Source: Actinomycetes bacterium (GTDB lineage Bacteria; Actinomycetota; Acidimicrobiia; Acidimicrobiales; Acidimicrobiaceae). Taken from it: DNA of 5,004 nt. The notes beneath the pieces were generated by a model. That model was given only the letters and a program-made list of their open reading frames with translations. It had not been told where the DNA came from and did no database searches. The translations under genes were made by a program, and so were the position numbers. Location: the NCBI GenBank assembly GCA_021819025.1, contig JAKASN010000197.1:1-5004 (forward strand), in the 5' to 3' direction. Positions 1 through 4,958 of the stretch are shown here, one piece after another; the first letter of the stretch is position 1; every line of letters begins with the position of its first letter.

Positions 1-491
1 CCTGCTCCCACGACAATTGCGCTGTCGGCTTCGCCTCGCACTATCTTCCTAAGCGCCTCCGCGTCAGGTACCGAACGTAAGGTCTTTACCGCAGGATCAT
101 CTATCCCTTCAATCTCGGGGAGATGTGGTAGCGCTCCGGTGGCGAGGACCAGCTTGTCGTAGCTCTCCCAGTAGCTCTCATCGCTTTTCAAGTCACGAAC
201 CTTTACCCGCCGCGCCTCGGGGTCGATCTCGGTCACCTCGGTGGACACACGGACGTCTAAGTTAAGGGACTCGCGTAGTGAGCGTGGCGTCTGAAGTAGA
301 AGTGAGCTTTTTTGGGTGATCTCGCCGCTGACAAAATAGGGCAGTCCGCAATTCGCATAAGACACGTACTTGTCGCGCTCAAAGACGATGATCTCGGCGT
401 GCGCCGATAGGCGACGTGCCCGGGCCGCAAAGCTCATTCCTCCGGCCACTCCTCCAACTACAACTACTTTTTGTTCTCTATCAAATTTCAT
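1..491 (-). CDS. CoA-disulfide/persulfide reductase-like FAD flavoprotein, N-terminal part (cut by left edge)
   Basis: Pyridine nucleotide-disulfide oxidoreductase. This subgroup reduces CoA-disulfide, CoA-persulfide or polysulfide with NAD(P)H in the cytoplasm. Only residues 1-163 are inside the window. The FAD-binding Rossmann motif VVVVGGVAGG is at residues 9-18. SYANCGLPYFVSG at about 44-56 carries Cys48, which corresponds to the single redox cysteine of CoA-disulfide reductases; there is no CxxxxC pair as in glutathione or lipoamide reductases. The second FAD motif LATGALPHLPEIEG is at 116-129, and the NAD(P)H-binding Rossmann motif begins at the edge (IVVGAG). The ATG at 491-489 sits directly before the flavin domain. 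The Shine-Dalgarno is weak (AGG about 9 nt upstream). A palindrome 11 bp upstream of the ATG suggests repression by a CsoR/CstR-type sensor. It is divergent from the methyltransferase gene. Whether a C-terminal rhodanese domain or a rhodanese/TusA gene follows lies outside the window. NADH oxidase (Nox) is the main alternative, since it shares the same N-terminal layout. Confidence 0.9.
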   Translation of the reverse strand, partial: MKFDREQKVVVVGGVAGGMSFAARARRLSAHAEIIVFERDKYVSYANCGLPYFVSGEITQKSSLLLQTPRSLRESLNLDVRVSTEVTEIDPEARRVKVRDLKSDESYWESYDKLVLATGALPHLPEIEGIDDPAVKTLRSVPDAEALRKIVRGEADSAIVVGA

Positions 492-502
492 ATTGCCAAC
501 CT

Positions 503-518
503 ATACCCCATAGGGTAT
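503..518. promoter_or_regulatory. Putative CsoR/CstR-family operator (ATACCC-N4-GGGTAT)
   Basis: A perfect 6-bp inverted repeat, ATACCC and GGGTAT, is separated by CATA. It lies 11 bp upstream of the ATG of the leftward flavoprotein gene, so a bound repressor would block its promoter or early transcription. From memory of the family, CsoR (copper) and CstR (persulfide) repressors recognise G/C-tract inverted repeats flanked by ATAC/GTAT. The downstream gene is a persulfide/CoA-disulfide reductase type, which fits CstR better than CsoR. No regulator gene is inside the window, so the assignment is inference. Confidence 0.55.
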
Positions 519-742
519 CTATGATAAGGTCTTAAGGCCTATCAGCCCAGGTGGGATAGCGCGGTTGTTCTCAAAACGAAACTCTGGCGGATTGATATCT
601 CGTAGACATTGGTGACGGCGAGCGCCTCGCACCCTGGTGCCTGTACCCCCTGAAGACTCCGGCAAGCAATGGCGACGCAAAGCGATTAATTTCTCGCGAT
701 TTTTCCCAACGCGCCAGGCCAAGCACCGCTAGCCTTCAAGGC

Positions 743-747
743 GGAGG
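743..747 (+). promoter_or_regulatory. Shine-Dalgarno GGAGG for the methyltransferase
   Basis: GGAGG stands 9 nt before the GTG at 757, with no competing ATG in range. It therefore fixes the non-ATG start of the methyltransferase gene. Confidence 0.8.
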
Positions 748-756
748 ACAAAGTTC

Positions 757-1416
757 GTGCAAGACAGCAACCTCGCCCGTGACGCACAAAGCGCCCATTG
801 GAGAGAGACATATCGACTCAACCCGGATATGTACGGTATCGATCCTAGCGAAGCAGGCCGGGCTGCAATAGAGACCTTTATGAGCTTGGGGCTTCGCAAC
901 GTCCTAGAGCTAGGCGCAGGGCAAGGGCGAGACACTTTAGCCTTTTTGCAGGCCGGGCTTCGGGTTACCGCCCTTGATTATAGTGCTGATGCCCTTGCGG
1001 CGATAGATGACAAGGCGGCCCAACTTGGCCGAGACGAACAATTGCACACCATCGTGCACGATGTGCGCCTAGCTCTGCCTCTCGAGGACAGTTCCGTGGA
1101 TGCCGCCTACTCCCACATGCTATTTAATATGGCCCTCACCAAGGTAGAACTCACCTTCTTGGCCAACGAGGTGCGCCGCGTGCTTCGACCAGGAGGGATC
1201 CACATCTACACGGTGCGCCACGTCGGAGACGCCCATTTTGGCCAAGGGATCCCGCGCGGCGAGCAAATGTGGGAAAATGGCGGTTTCATCGTGCACTTCT
1301 TCTCCAGTGAGACCGTGCGAGACCTTTCGGAAGGCTTCAGCCAAGCCGAGGTGGCCGCTTTTGAAGAGGGTACCTTACCGCGCAAGCTCTGGAGAATTAC
1401 CCAGCAAAAACTCTGA
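757..1416 (+). CDS. Class I SAM-dependent methyltransferase
   Basis: Cytoplasmic S-adenosylmethionine-dependent methyltransferase of 219 aa, a complete single-domain Rossmann-like fold. Motif I ELGAGQGRD (residues 51-59) binds SAM. TALDYS (71-76) supplies the acidic residue, Asp74, expected to contact the SAM ribose. HDVR (101-104) is the motif II/III region, and RVLRPGG (141-147) is the usual post-motif III turn. The C-terminal half has MWENGGFIVHFFS (171-183) and ends near LWRITQQK, a pattern I associate with small TehB/thiopurine-methyltransferase-like proteins; a small-molecule rather than nucleic-acid substrate is therefore likely, but the substrate is not readable from sequence. The GTG start is preceded by GGAGG at 9 nt. 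It is divergent from a persulfide/CoA-disulfide reductase-type gene, so a thiol or chalcogen substrate is conceivable. It lies between that gene and an integrase relic at tRNA-Gly, so it could be accessory DNA. Confidence 0.9.
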   Translation: MQDSNLARDAQSAHWRETYRLNPDMYGIDPSEAGRAAIETFMSLGLRNVLELGAGQGRDTLAFLQAGLRVTALDYSADALAAIDDKAAQLGRDEQLHTIVHDVRLALPLEDSSVDAAYSHMLFNMALTKVELTFLANEVRRVLRPGGIHIYTVRHVGDAHFGQGIPRGEQMWENGGFIVHFFSSETVRDLSEGFSQAEVAAFEEGTLPRKLWRITQQKL

Positions 1417-1496
1417 GGCGCTCGACGAAACCCGCTCGTTGGCCGCGAACACAAGTCGGTACTTCAGCTTTTAGCGGGGTTGGGTACGCAATTTCT

Positions 1497-1698
1497 GATG
1501 CGGCCCTGCTCAGGGACAGCCACGTCGCCCGCGCTCGATGTCGGCCCGCGTCGCGGCCAGGAATGCCCCAGCGTCTCGTTTCATGCGATAGGTGGTAGGC
1601 AGGGCTGCCCGCCAGAGACTATCGGCCCGTCAGCGGGCCTACCAGCGCCCCGACGGCAGTTTCCGAGTGCTGTCCCAGGAACTGCGGGAACGCGTCAC
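1497..1698 (-). pseudogene. Degraded phage-type tyrosine integrase, N-terminal arm-binding domain fragment
   Basis: Read on the minus strand from about 1698, the translation gives RKLPSGRW-stop-AR-stop-R (1665-1627), then PTTYRMKRDAGAFL (about 1599-1558) and AATRADIERG (1557-1528). After a one-base shift it continues as GDVAVPEQGRI (1529-1497). This is the layout of the AP2-like N-terminal domain of actinobacterial phage/ICE integrases: a basic 'R.LPSGRWQARYR' strand, 'TF.TKRDAEAFLA' and a helix ending 'ADI.RG.W.DP..GRI'. The in-frame TAG (1641-1639) falls where Gln is usual and the TGA (1632-1630) soon after, and a frameshift lies near 1528-1531. Catalytic Arg/His/Tyr regions are missing: nothing integrase-like continues below about 1497, so only about 65 codons survive. 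It begins next to tRNA-Gly and reads away from it, the usual position of an integrase at an attachment site. It is non-functional. The family match is by eye, without an alignment. Confidence 0.72.
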
Positions 1699-1750
1699 GG
1701 CCACGGGCTCTACGATACCGCGGTGGCAACTATGTGGCACGGAGCCTCAT

Positions 1751-1784
1751 CGAGAACAAAAGAGGGGCTCTTTCGAGCCCCTCT
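1751..1784 (-). terminator. Intrinsic terminator of tRNA-Gly
   Basis: A perfect 10-bp stem, AGAGGGGCTC / GAGCCCCTCT (1761-1770 and 1775-1784), closes a TTTC loop. On the minus strand it is followed by TTTGTT. It lies about 25 nt downstream of the tRNA CCA end, so it most likely ends the tRNA transcript. It also separates the tRNA from the integrase relic. Confidence 0.85.
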
Positions 1785-1809
1785 GTGAGTCTATGGTCTG
1801 GAGTGTCTT

Positions 1810-1885
1810 TGGAGCGGACGACGGGATTCGAACCCGCGACCCTCACCTTGGCAAGGTGATGCTCTACCAGCTGAGCCACGTCCGC
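1810..1885 (-). tRNA. tRNA-Gly, anticodon GCC
   Basis: The minus strand folds into a canonical cloverleaf of 76 nt including CCA. The acceptor stem is GCGGACG/CGTCCGC, the D stem GCTC/GAGC, and the anticodon stem TCACC/GGTGA. The loop TTGCCAA gives anticodon GCC (1852-1850), which reads GGC. The T arm is GCGGG-TTCGAAT-CCCGT with one G-T pair. The discriminator is T, as usual for bacterial tRNA-Gly, and CCA is encoded (1812-1810). It is flanked by a promoter-like -10 upstream and a strong terminator downstream, so it is transcribed alone. Its 3' side faces an integrase relic. Confidence 0.97.
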
Positions 1886-1899
1886 ATTTGGCTAGACCC

Positions 1900-1928
1900 A
1901 GTATATTGCCCCTACCGGGGTCGCTAAT
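1900..1928 (-). promoter_or_regulatory. Probable tRNA-Gly promoter
   Basis: On the minus strand, TATACT (1905-1900, one mismatch from TATAAT) ends 14 nt before the mature tRNA 5' end. That gives a short leader, as expected for a tRNA gene. The -35 is weak: ATTAGC at 1928-1923 with a 17-bp spacer, or TTAGCG with 16. Confidence 0.5.
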
Positions 1929-1981
1929 CGGCTTGGGCGCATTGTGAGGAGAAATTCTTTTCCTTTCACCCGGGGAAAGAG

Positions 1982-3385
1982 TTATTCACGCCCGAGTTGT
2001 CCCTCAACGCGATCCAAGGAATTTTCAATTGCAGAAATGAATAACTCCACGTCACCGGCGAGGTGTGTTTCACCGACTACTCCGATCATGAGCGAATTGT
2101 GATAACTCACTGCAGTCAGGTTGATACCCGTGGAGTCCGCGAGAGGAGCAAAGGGAATTATCTCCAACAGTTCCGAACCGGCAAAATAGAGGGGGAAGTC
2201 AGTGCCTCTGACGCTCGAAACCAGGATGTTGAAGGCAGGCGGCAGGAAGTCGAATGCCCGGCTTTGATAGAGTGCGCGCGAGAGTGCCCAGGTAAGCAGA
2301 GGAGGAACGTACTCGATTAAGTGCACAATCTCCTCCAGCTTGGCGCTGCGGTGAAACTTCTTGGCTGCACCGGTGGCGCGAGAGATAGAACTTATCCGCT
2401 CTCTCACGTCAGGAAGGGAATTTCCCAGCGAGACAAACAACGAGGAAATTTGATTAGATCCCGACACCGCATCGCGTCGCGGATTCGCCATAGGCATCAT
2501 GGCGACAAGATCCTCTCCGCCCGGCCATCCCTTGGCTCCCAAATAGTCATCTAGTGCGAATGAGACAACGACTAAAACAAGGTCGTTTACGGTAATGTGA
2601 GCTTGGCGGGCGATTTCCTTCACGCGTGGCAGAGATATTGCGGTCCACGCCAGGGATCGATCCTTGTCAAGGGCACCATTAATTGGAGTACGTGGCGCGA
2701 CAAAGAGCGGCCTTAGCAGCTTGGAGTTGTCGTCGGCGGCATTGAAGCTGAGCCAGTCGGCAACGAACTCCATCATGCGCAAGGCATCCTTGGGTGCGCG
2801 CAACACTTTAGAGAAGATGGAATTGCCCATGGCCCTCACCACTGCGTCGAAGTCGGGAGGGGTGTGCGTGGGTGACGCCTTGGTCCCGCCCCAGAATTCA
2901 GTTGCCTCGGGCTCGAGGTCAAACAAGCTCGCGAGTACCTCGATGCCTGCGACTCCGTCGATCAAGGTGTGATGAAGCTTACATACCACCGCAAAGCGTC
3001 CGTCGTCAAGTTCAGGAACCAGGAGAAGTTCCCAGAGAGGACGGGTCTTATCAATCGGCTCGGAGATGAAGGAGGATGCGGTGTCGATCAGTTGCGACCG
3101 CGTCATGGGCCCCTCGCTGAGAGCTCCTTTCACGTGGTTGGCGATATCGAAGCTAGCATCAGCAACCCAATAAGGCTCGGCTAGGCCCAACGGGACCTCG
3201 GCAATGCGATCGCGAAAGTGGTCCATTACGTCGATGCGCTCAAGAATCCTCGACTGAGCTGCTGCAAGGCGATCCGATGCAGCTACTGTCCCCCCGTCAA
3301 AGACAAGGAGTACCCCAATGTGAAGGTGCATACCCGGAGAGTCGAAATAGTAGAATCCGGTGTCCAACCCTGTCAATTTCTCCAT
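1982..3385 (-). CDS. WS/DGAT family O-acyltransferase (wax ester synthase / diacylglycerol acyltransferase)
   Basis: Transfers an acyl group from acyl-CoA to diacylglycerol or a fatty alcohol, making storage triacylglycerol or wax ester at the membrane/lipid-body surface. The protein is 467 aa, normal for the family. It opens with MEKLTGLDTGFYYFDSP, the typical N-terminus. RPLWE is at residues 115-119, the catalytic HHTLIDG (HHxxxDG) at 138-144 with His139 as expected general base, and the ND motif (VNDLVL) at 266-271. The C-terminal domain has FNILVSSVRGTDFPLYFAG (385-403) and GINLTAVSYHNSLMIGV (420-436). The first of these replaces the usual SNVPGP turn with SSVRGT. An in-frame ATG 18 codons upstream (3439) lacks a Shine-Dalgarno, whereas the chosen ATG has GGAG 5 nt before it and matches the family start. 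It follows dUTPase with a 188-bp gap, so it probably has its own promoter. Donor and acceptor specificity cannot be told. Confidence 0.93.
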   Translation of the reverse strand: MEKLTGLDTGFYYFDSPGMHLHIGVLLVFDGGTVAASDRLAAAQSRILERIDVMDHFRDRIAEVPLGLAEPYWVADASFDIANHVKGALSEGPMTRSQLIDTASSFISEPIDKTRPLWELLLVPELDDGRFAVVCKLHHTLIDGVAGIEVLASLFDLEPEATEFWGGTKASPTHTPPDFDAVVRAMGNSIFSKVLRAPKDALRMMEFVADWLSFNAADDNSKLLRPLFVAPRTPINGALDKDRSLAWTAISLPRVKEIARQAHITVNDLVLVVVSFALDDYLGAKGWPGGEDLVAMMPMANPRRDAVSGSNQISSLFVSLGNSLPDVRERISSISRATGAAKKFHRSAKLEEIVHLIEYVPPLLTWALSRALYQSRAFDFLPPAFNILVSSVRGTDFPLYFAGSELLEIIPFAPLADSTGINLTAVSYHNSLMIGVVGETHLAGDVELFISAIENSLDRVEGQLGRE

Positions 3386-3390
3386 TATGA

Positions 3391-3394
3391 CTCC
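3391..3394 (-). promoter_or_regulatory. Shine-Dalgarno GGAG fixing the WS/DGAT start
   Basis: CCGGAG on the minus strand lies 5 nt upstream of the ATG at 3385-3383. The longer alternative start at 3439 has no such site, which decides for the shorter protein. Confidence 0.7.
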
Positions 3395-3501
3395 GGATCT
3401 CGAAATAGCTGCGGGGTGCTTATCACTCCAGGACTCCATCGTGGCATTGCGGCAGTGACTCTACAAATCAACCAAATAAAACACGGATTCCCATCAATCG
3501 T

Positions 3502-3519
3502 GGTGGTCTCATCGCCACC
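3502..3519. repeat. Inverted repeat GGTGG-N8-CCACC upstream of WS/DGAT
   Basis: A 5-bp GC-rich inverted repeat with an 8-nt centre (TCTCATCG) lies in the 188-bp gap between dUTPase and the WS/DGAT gene. It is 54 bp after the dUTPase stop and 116 bp before the acyltransferase ATG. There is no T run on either side, so it is a poor terminator. It could be an operator for the acyltransferase gene. I see no good -35/-10 pair beside it. Confidence 0.3.
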
Positions 3520-3573
3520 TTGAATCTATCCCAAGTCGCGGCGCTCGATTGGGCATCAAATCCGCAAGAGCAG

Positions 3574-4023
3574 CTAAGTAGCGAGTGAACCGAGCCCAGT
3601 TGAGCCAAATCCCCCCGCGCCTCGATCGCTGCGCGAAAGCGAGGCTGCTTCGGAAAAAGAGACCGTGGGGATGGCCATCAAAAGTAGCTGGGCAATCCGA
3701 TCGCCGCTCTTGACGCTGTAAGAAGTTGTCGCATCGGAGTTAAAGAGCGCCACGATAATCTCCCCACGGTAACCAGAGTCAATCAAGCCAGGCGAATTGG
3801 CAAGAGTGATTCCATGTTTGGTTGCCAATCCCGAGCGAGGCAGGACTAGACCGGCATACCCTGATGGAATCTCCAACGCGAGACCAGTACCGACCCTAGC
3901 ACGACCCAAAGGCGCTATATCGACATCGACACAAGCGACGAGATCACAAGCGGCATCCCCAGGGTGGGCATAACACGGTACTTGTGCGACGTCGTTCAAG
4001 CGTGTGAAGAGAATTTCAAGCAA
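3574..4023 (-). CDS. dut: Deoxyuridine 5'-triphosphate nucleotidohydrolase (dUTPase)
   Basis: Hydrolyses dUTP to dUMP and pyrophosphate, keeping uracil out of DNA and supplying dUMP for thymidylate synthesis; a cytoplasmic homotrimer. At 149 aa it is of normal length. All five motifs are present. Motif 1 is PGDAACDLVA (21-30, Ala-Cys where Gly-x is commoner). Motif 2 is PRSGLATKHG (62-71). Motif 3 is NSPGLIDSGYRGEI (76-89, Asp82 expected to activate the water). Motif 4 is GDRIAQLLL (107-115). Motif 5 is RGAGGFGSTG (134-143), the glycine-rich arm that closes over the neighbouring subunit's site. The start is TTG at 4023-4021: the upstream frame has no ATG or GTG before a stop, and GGAGG stands 7 nt before the TTG. 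It follows the glycosyltransferase gene by 83 bp with its own -10-like box, so it may be transcribed both alone and by read-through. Confidence 0.96.
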   Translation of the reverse strand: MLEILFTRLNDVAQVPCYAHPGDAACDLVACVDVDIAPLGRARVGTGLALEIPSGYAGLVLPRSGLATKHGITLANSPGLIDSGYRGEIIVALFNSDATTSYSVKSGDRIAQLLLMAIPTVSFSEAASLSRSDRGAGGFGSTGLGSLAT

Positions 4024-4030
4024 GCGGAGG

Positions 4031-4035
4031 CCTCC
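4031..4035 (-). promoter_or_regulatory. Shine-Dalgarno GGAGG fixing the dUTPase TTG start
   Basis: GGAGG on the minus strand lies 7 nt upstream of TTG 4023. It is half of the perfect palindrome GGAGGCCTCC (4026-4035). With no ATG/GTG in frame upstream, this site decides for the TTG codon. Confidence 0.75.
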
Positions 4036-4052
4036 AACAATTGGGATCTTCT

Positions 4053-4058
4053 ATTTTA
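4053..4058 (-). promoter_or_regulatory. Possible -10 box of the dUTPase gene
   Basis: TAAAAT on the minus strand (one mismatch from TATAAT) lies 29 nt upstream of the TTG start, which would give a leader of about 20-25 nt. No good -35 is seen at 16-18 bp. The perfect palindrome CGACGCGTCG (4062-4071) lies just upstream in the spacer area. Confidence 0.3.
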
Positions 4059-4106
4059 CCGCGACGCGTCGAGAGGCCGTGGCCAAGCCCGGTATCGACG
4101 TTGAAT

Positions 4107-4925
4107 CTAGGCGCGGTAAGCTTCTCGGATCGCACCCAGAGGATTCCCGTCGCTCTTATGAAACGGGACAAAATCCGAAGACTTTCCCGCGAGCTGACGA
4201 AGGCGGTGCTGAAACCCCCAGATGGTGCAAAGCGCCATTGCTTCTTTGACGATGTCAGAAGACATTTTCGAGACACCCTCGGTGCGCTGATTGAAGACGA
4301 TCGGCACTTCAGTGATCACCGCCTTGCGCAGCGCAGCTCGGAATACCATCTCAATTTGAAAACCGTATCCGTCCGCGCTGACACTTTCGAGTTCAATGGC
4401 GTTGAGAAGCGATGGCCGAAAGGCGCGGAACCCCGAGGTAGCGTCCTTAACACCCAAACCGAGTACCAGCCTGGCATAAGTATTGCCACCTTTGGAGAGC
4501 GCGAGGCGACTCGGCGTGAGTCCCGGGGAAGTTCCCCCAGGAACATAACGCGACCCAATCGCGAGGTCAGCACCAGCGTCGAGAGCCCCGAGGAGCTCGA
4601 TGATCGCTTCAGGCTCGTGAGAAAGATCCGCATCCATCTCAACCAGCGCGGTGGCCCCACGATGAATGCCCTCGGTGAATCCCGCACGATATGCCGAACC
4701 GAGGCCAGATTTCTTGGGCCGCAGCAGAAGCTCGACTCGATCCTCCAGCGTGGCGATCGACTTCACCACGTCGGCGGTGCCATCCGGTGAGGAATCATCG
4801 ATGACCAGGATCTTCGCCGCAGGAACCGCTTGGACGATTCGCGAGATCGCCTGGGCAATATTGGGCGCTTCGTTGAAGGTCGGAATCACCACCCAGGGCA
4901 TCGAACTCGGTTTGGTTGCGCTCAT
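4107..4925 (-). CDS. GT2 family polyprenol-phosphate mannosyltransferase (DPM1/Ppm1-like)
   Basis: Predicted to transfer mannose (or another hexose) from GDP-mannose to polyprenyl phosphate at the inner face of the membrane, making the lipid-linked sugar donor used by extracytoplasmic glycosyltransferases (lipoglycans, protein O-mannosylation). The protein is 272 aa and a single catalytic domain. PTFNEAPNI (15-23) and DDSSPDGT (43-50) bind the nucleotide. MDADLSH (97-103) has the metal-binding DxD-type Asp98/Asp100. GSRYVPGG (124-131), DATSGFRAF (161-169), GYGFQIEM (186-193) and FNQRTEGVSKM (211-221) are the conserved acceptor-side motifs of the DPM1 branch. There is no C-terminal membrane pair (as in GtrB/ArnC types) and no fused Lnt-like domain. 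The ATG at 4925 has AGGAG 4 nt upstream; the GTG five codons earlier would lie before that site. It is divergent from orn and 83 bp upstream of dUTPase. A different sugar specificity cannot be excluded. Confidence 0.92.
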   Translation of the reverse strand: MSATKPSSMPWVVIPTFNEAPNIAQAISRIVQAVPAAKILVIDDSSPDGTADVVKSIATLEDRVELLLRPKKSGLGSAYRAGFTEGIHRGATALVEMDADLSHEPEAIIELLGALDAGADLAIGSRYVPGGTSPGLTPSRLALSKGGNTYARLVLGLGVKDATSGFRAFRPSLLNAIELESVSADGYGFQIEMVFRAALRKAVITEVPIVFNQRTEGVSKMSSDIVKEAMALCTIWGFQHRLRQLAGKSSDFVPFHKSDGNPLGAIREAYRA

Positions 4926-4929
4926 GCTT

Positions 4930-4934
4930 CTCCT
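4930..4934 (-). promoter_or_regulatory. Shine-Dalgarno AGGAG fixing the glycosyltransferase start
   Basis: AAAGGAGA on the minus strand (core 4934-4930) ends 4 nt before ATG 4925-4923. An in-frame GTG at 4940 sits upstream of this site, so it is not the likely start. Confidence 0.65.
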
Positions 4935-4958
4935 TTGCACCTAAAGCTTACCCATTGC

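Larger units (their letters stand above)
492..756. other. Divergent intergenic region between the flavoprotein and methyltransferase genes
   Basis: These 265 bp must hold the promoters of both divergent genes. Beyond the putative operator at 503-518, two short symmetric elements are visible: the near-palindrome AGGTCTTAAGGCCT at 527-540 and GCACC-CT-GGTGC at 629-640. I found no -35/-10 pair with acceptable spacing for either gene. A minus-strand open frame at 519-722 has no recognisable motif, and I do not regard it as a gene. Confidence 0.5.
1417..1809. other. GC-rich stretch without an intact gene
   Basis: The 393 bp between the methyltransferase stop and the tRNA contain an integrase remnant (1497-1698, minus) and the tRNA terminator (1751-1784). 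The remnant part is visibly richer in G+C than the neighbouring genes. I see nothing recognisable in 1417-1496: no coding match, and no convincing terminator for the methyltransferase. Open frames on the plus strand here (1480-1788 and 1592-1927) are run-through of degenerate DNA; the second even reads through the antisense of the tRNA. Confidence 0.6.

Noticed and set aside
519..722. Minus-strand open frame of 67 codons in the divergent intergenic region
   Set aside because: No recognisable motif and low-complexity basic composition. It would run into the putative operator of the flavoprotein gene.
1848..1854. Anticodon read as GGC (alanine)
   Set aside because: GGC is the plus-strand reading. 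The tRNA is on the minus strand, where the loop is TTGCCAA and the anticodon is GCC (glycine).
1592..1927. Plus-strand open frame of 111 codons over the integrase relic and tRNA
   Set aside because: It reads through the antisense of tRNA-Gly (the GIRTRDPHL stretch is the typical translation of tRNA antisense) and through the terminator hairpin.
1963..1979. CTTTC...GAAAG inverted repeat just after the WS/DGAT stop, as a terminator
   Set aside because: Only a 5-bp AT-rich stem, and the following minus-strand sequence is not T-rich. No clear terminator for this gene was found.
3386..3439. 18-codon N-terminal extension of the WS/DGAT
   Set aside because: No Shine-Dalgarno before ATG 3439. The family N-terminus MEKLTGLD starts exactly at the ATG at 3385, which has GGAG in front.
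4041..4790. Long plus-strand open frame of 249 codons
   Set aside because: It is antisense to the glycosyltransferase, whose motifs are unmistakable. The plus-strand translation is arginine/serine-rich with no motif and no Shine-Dalgarno.
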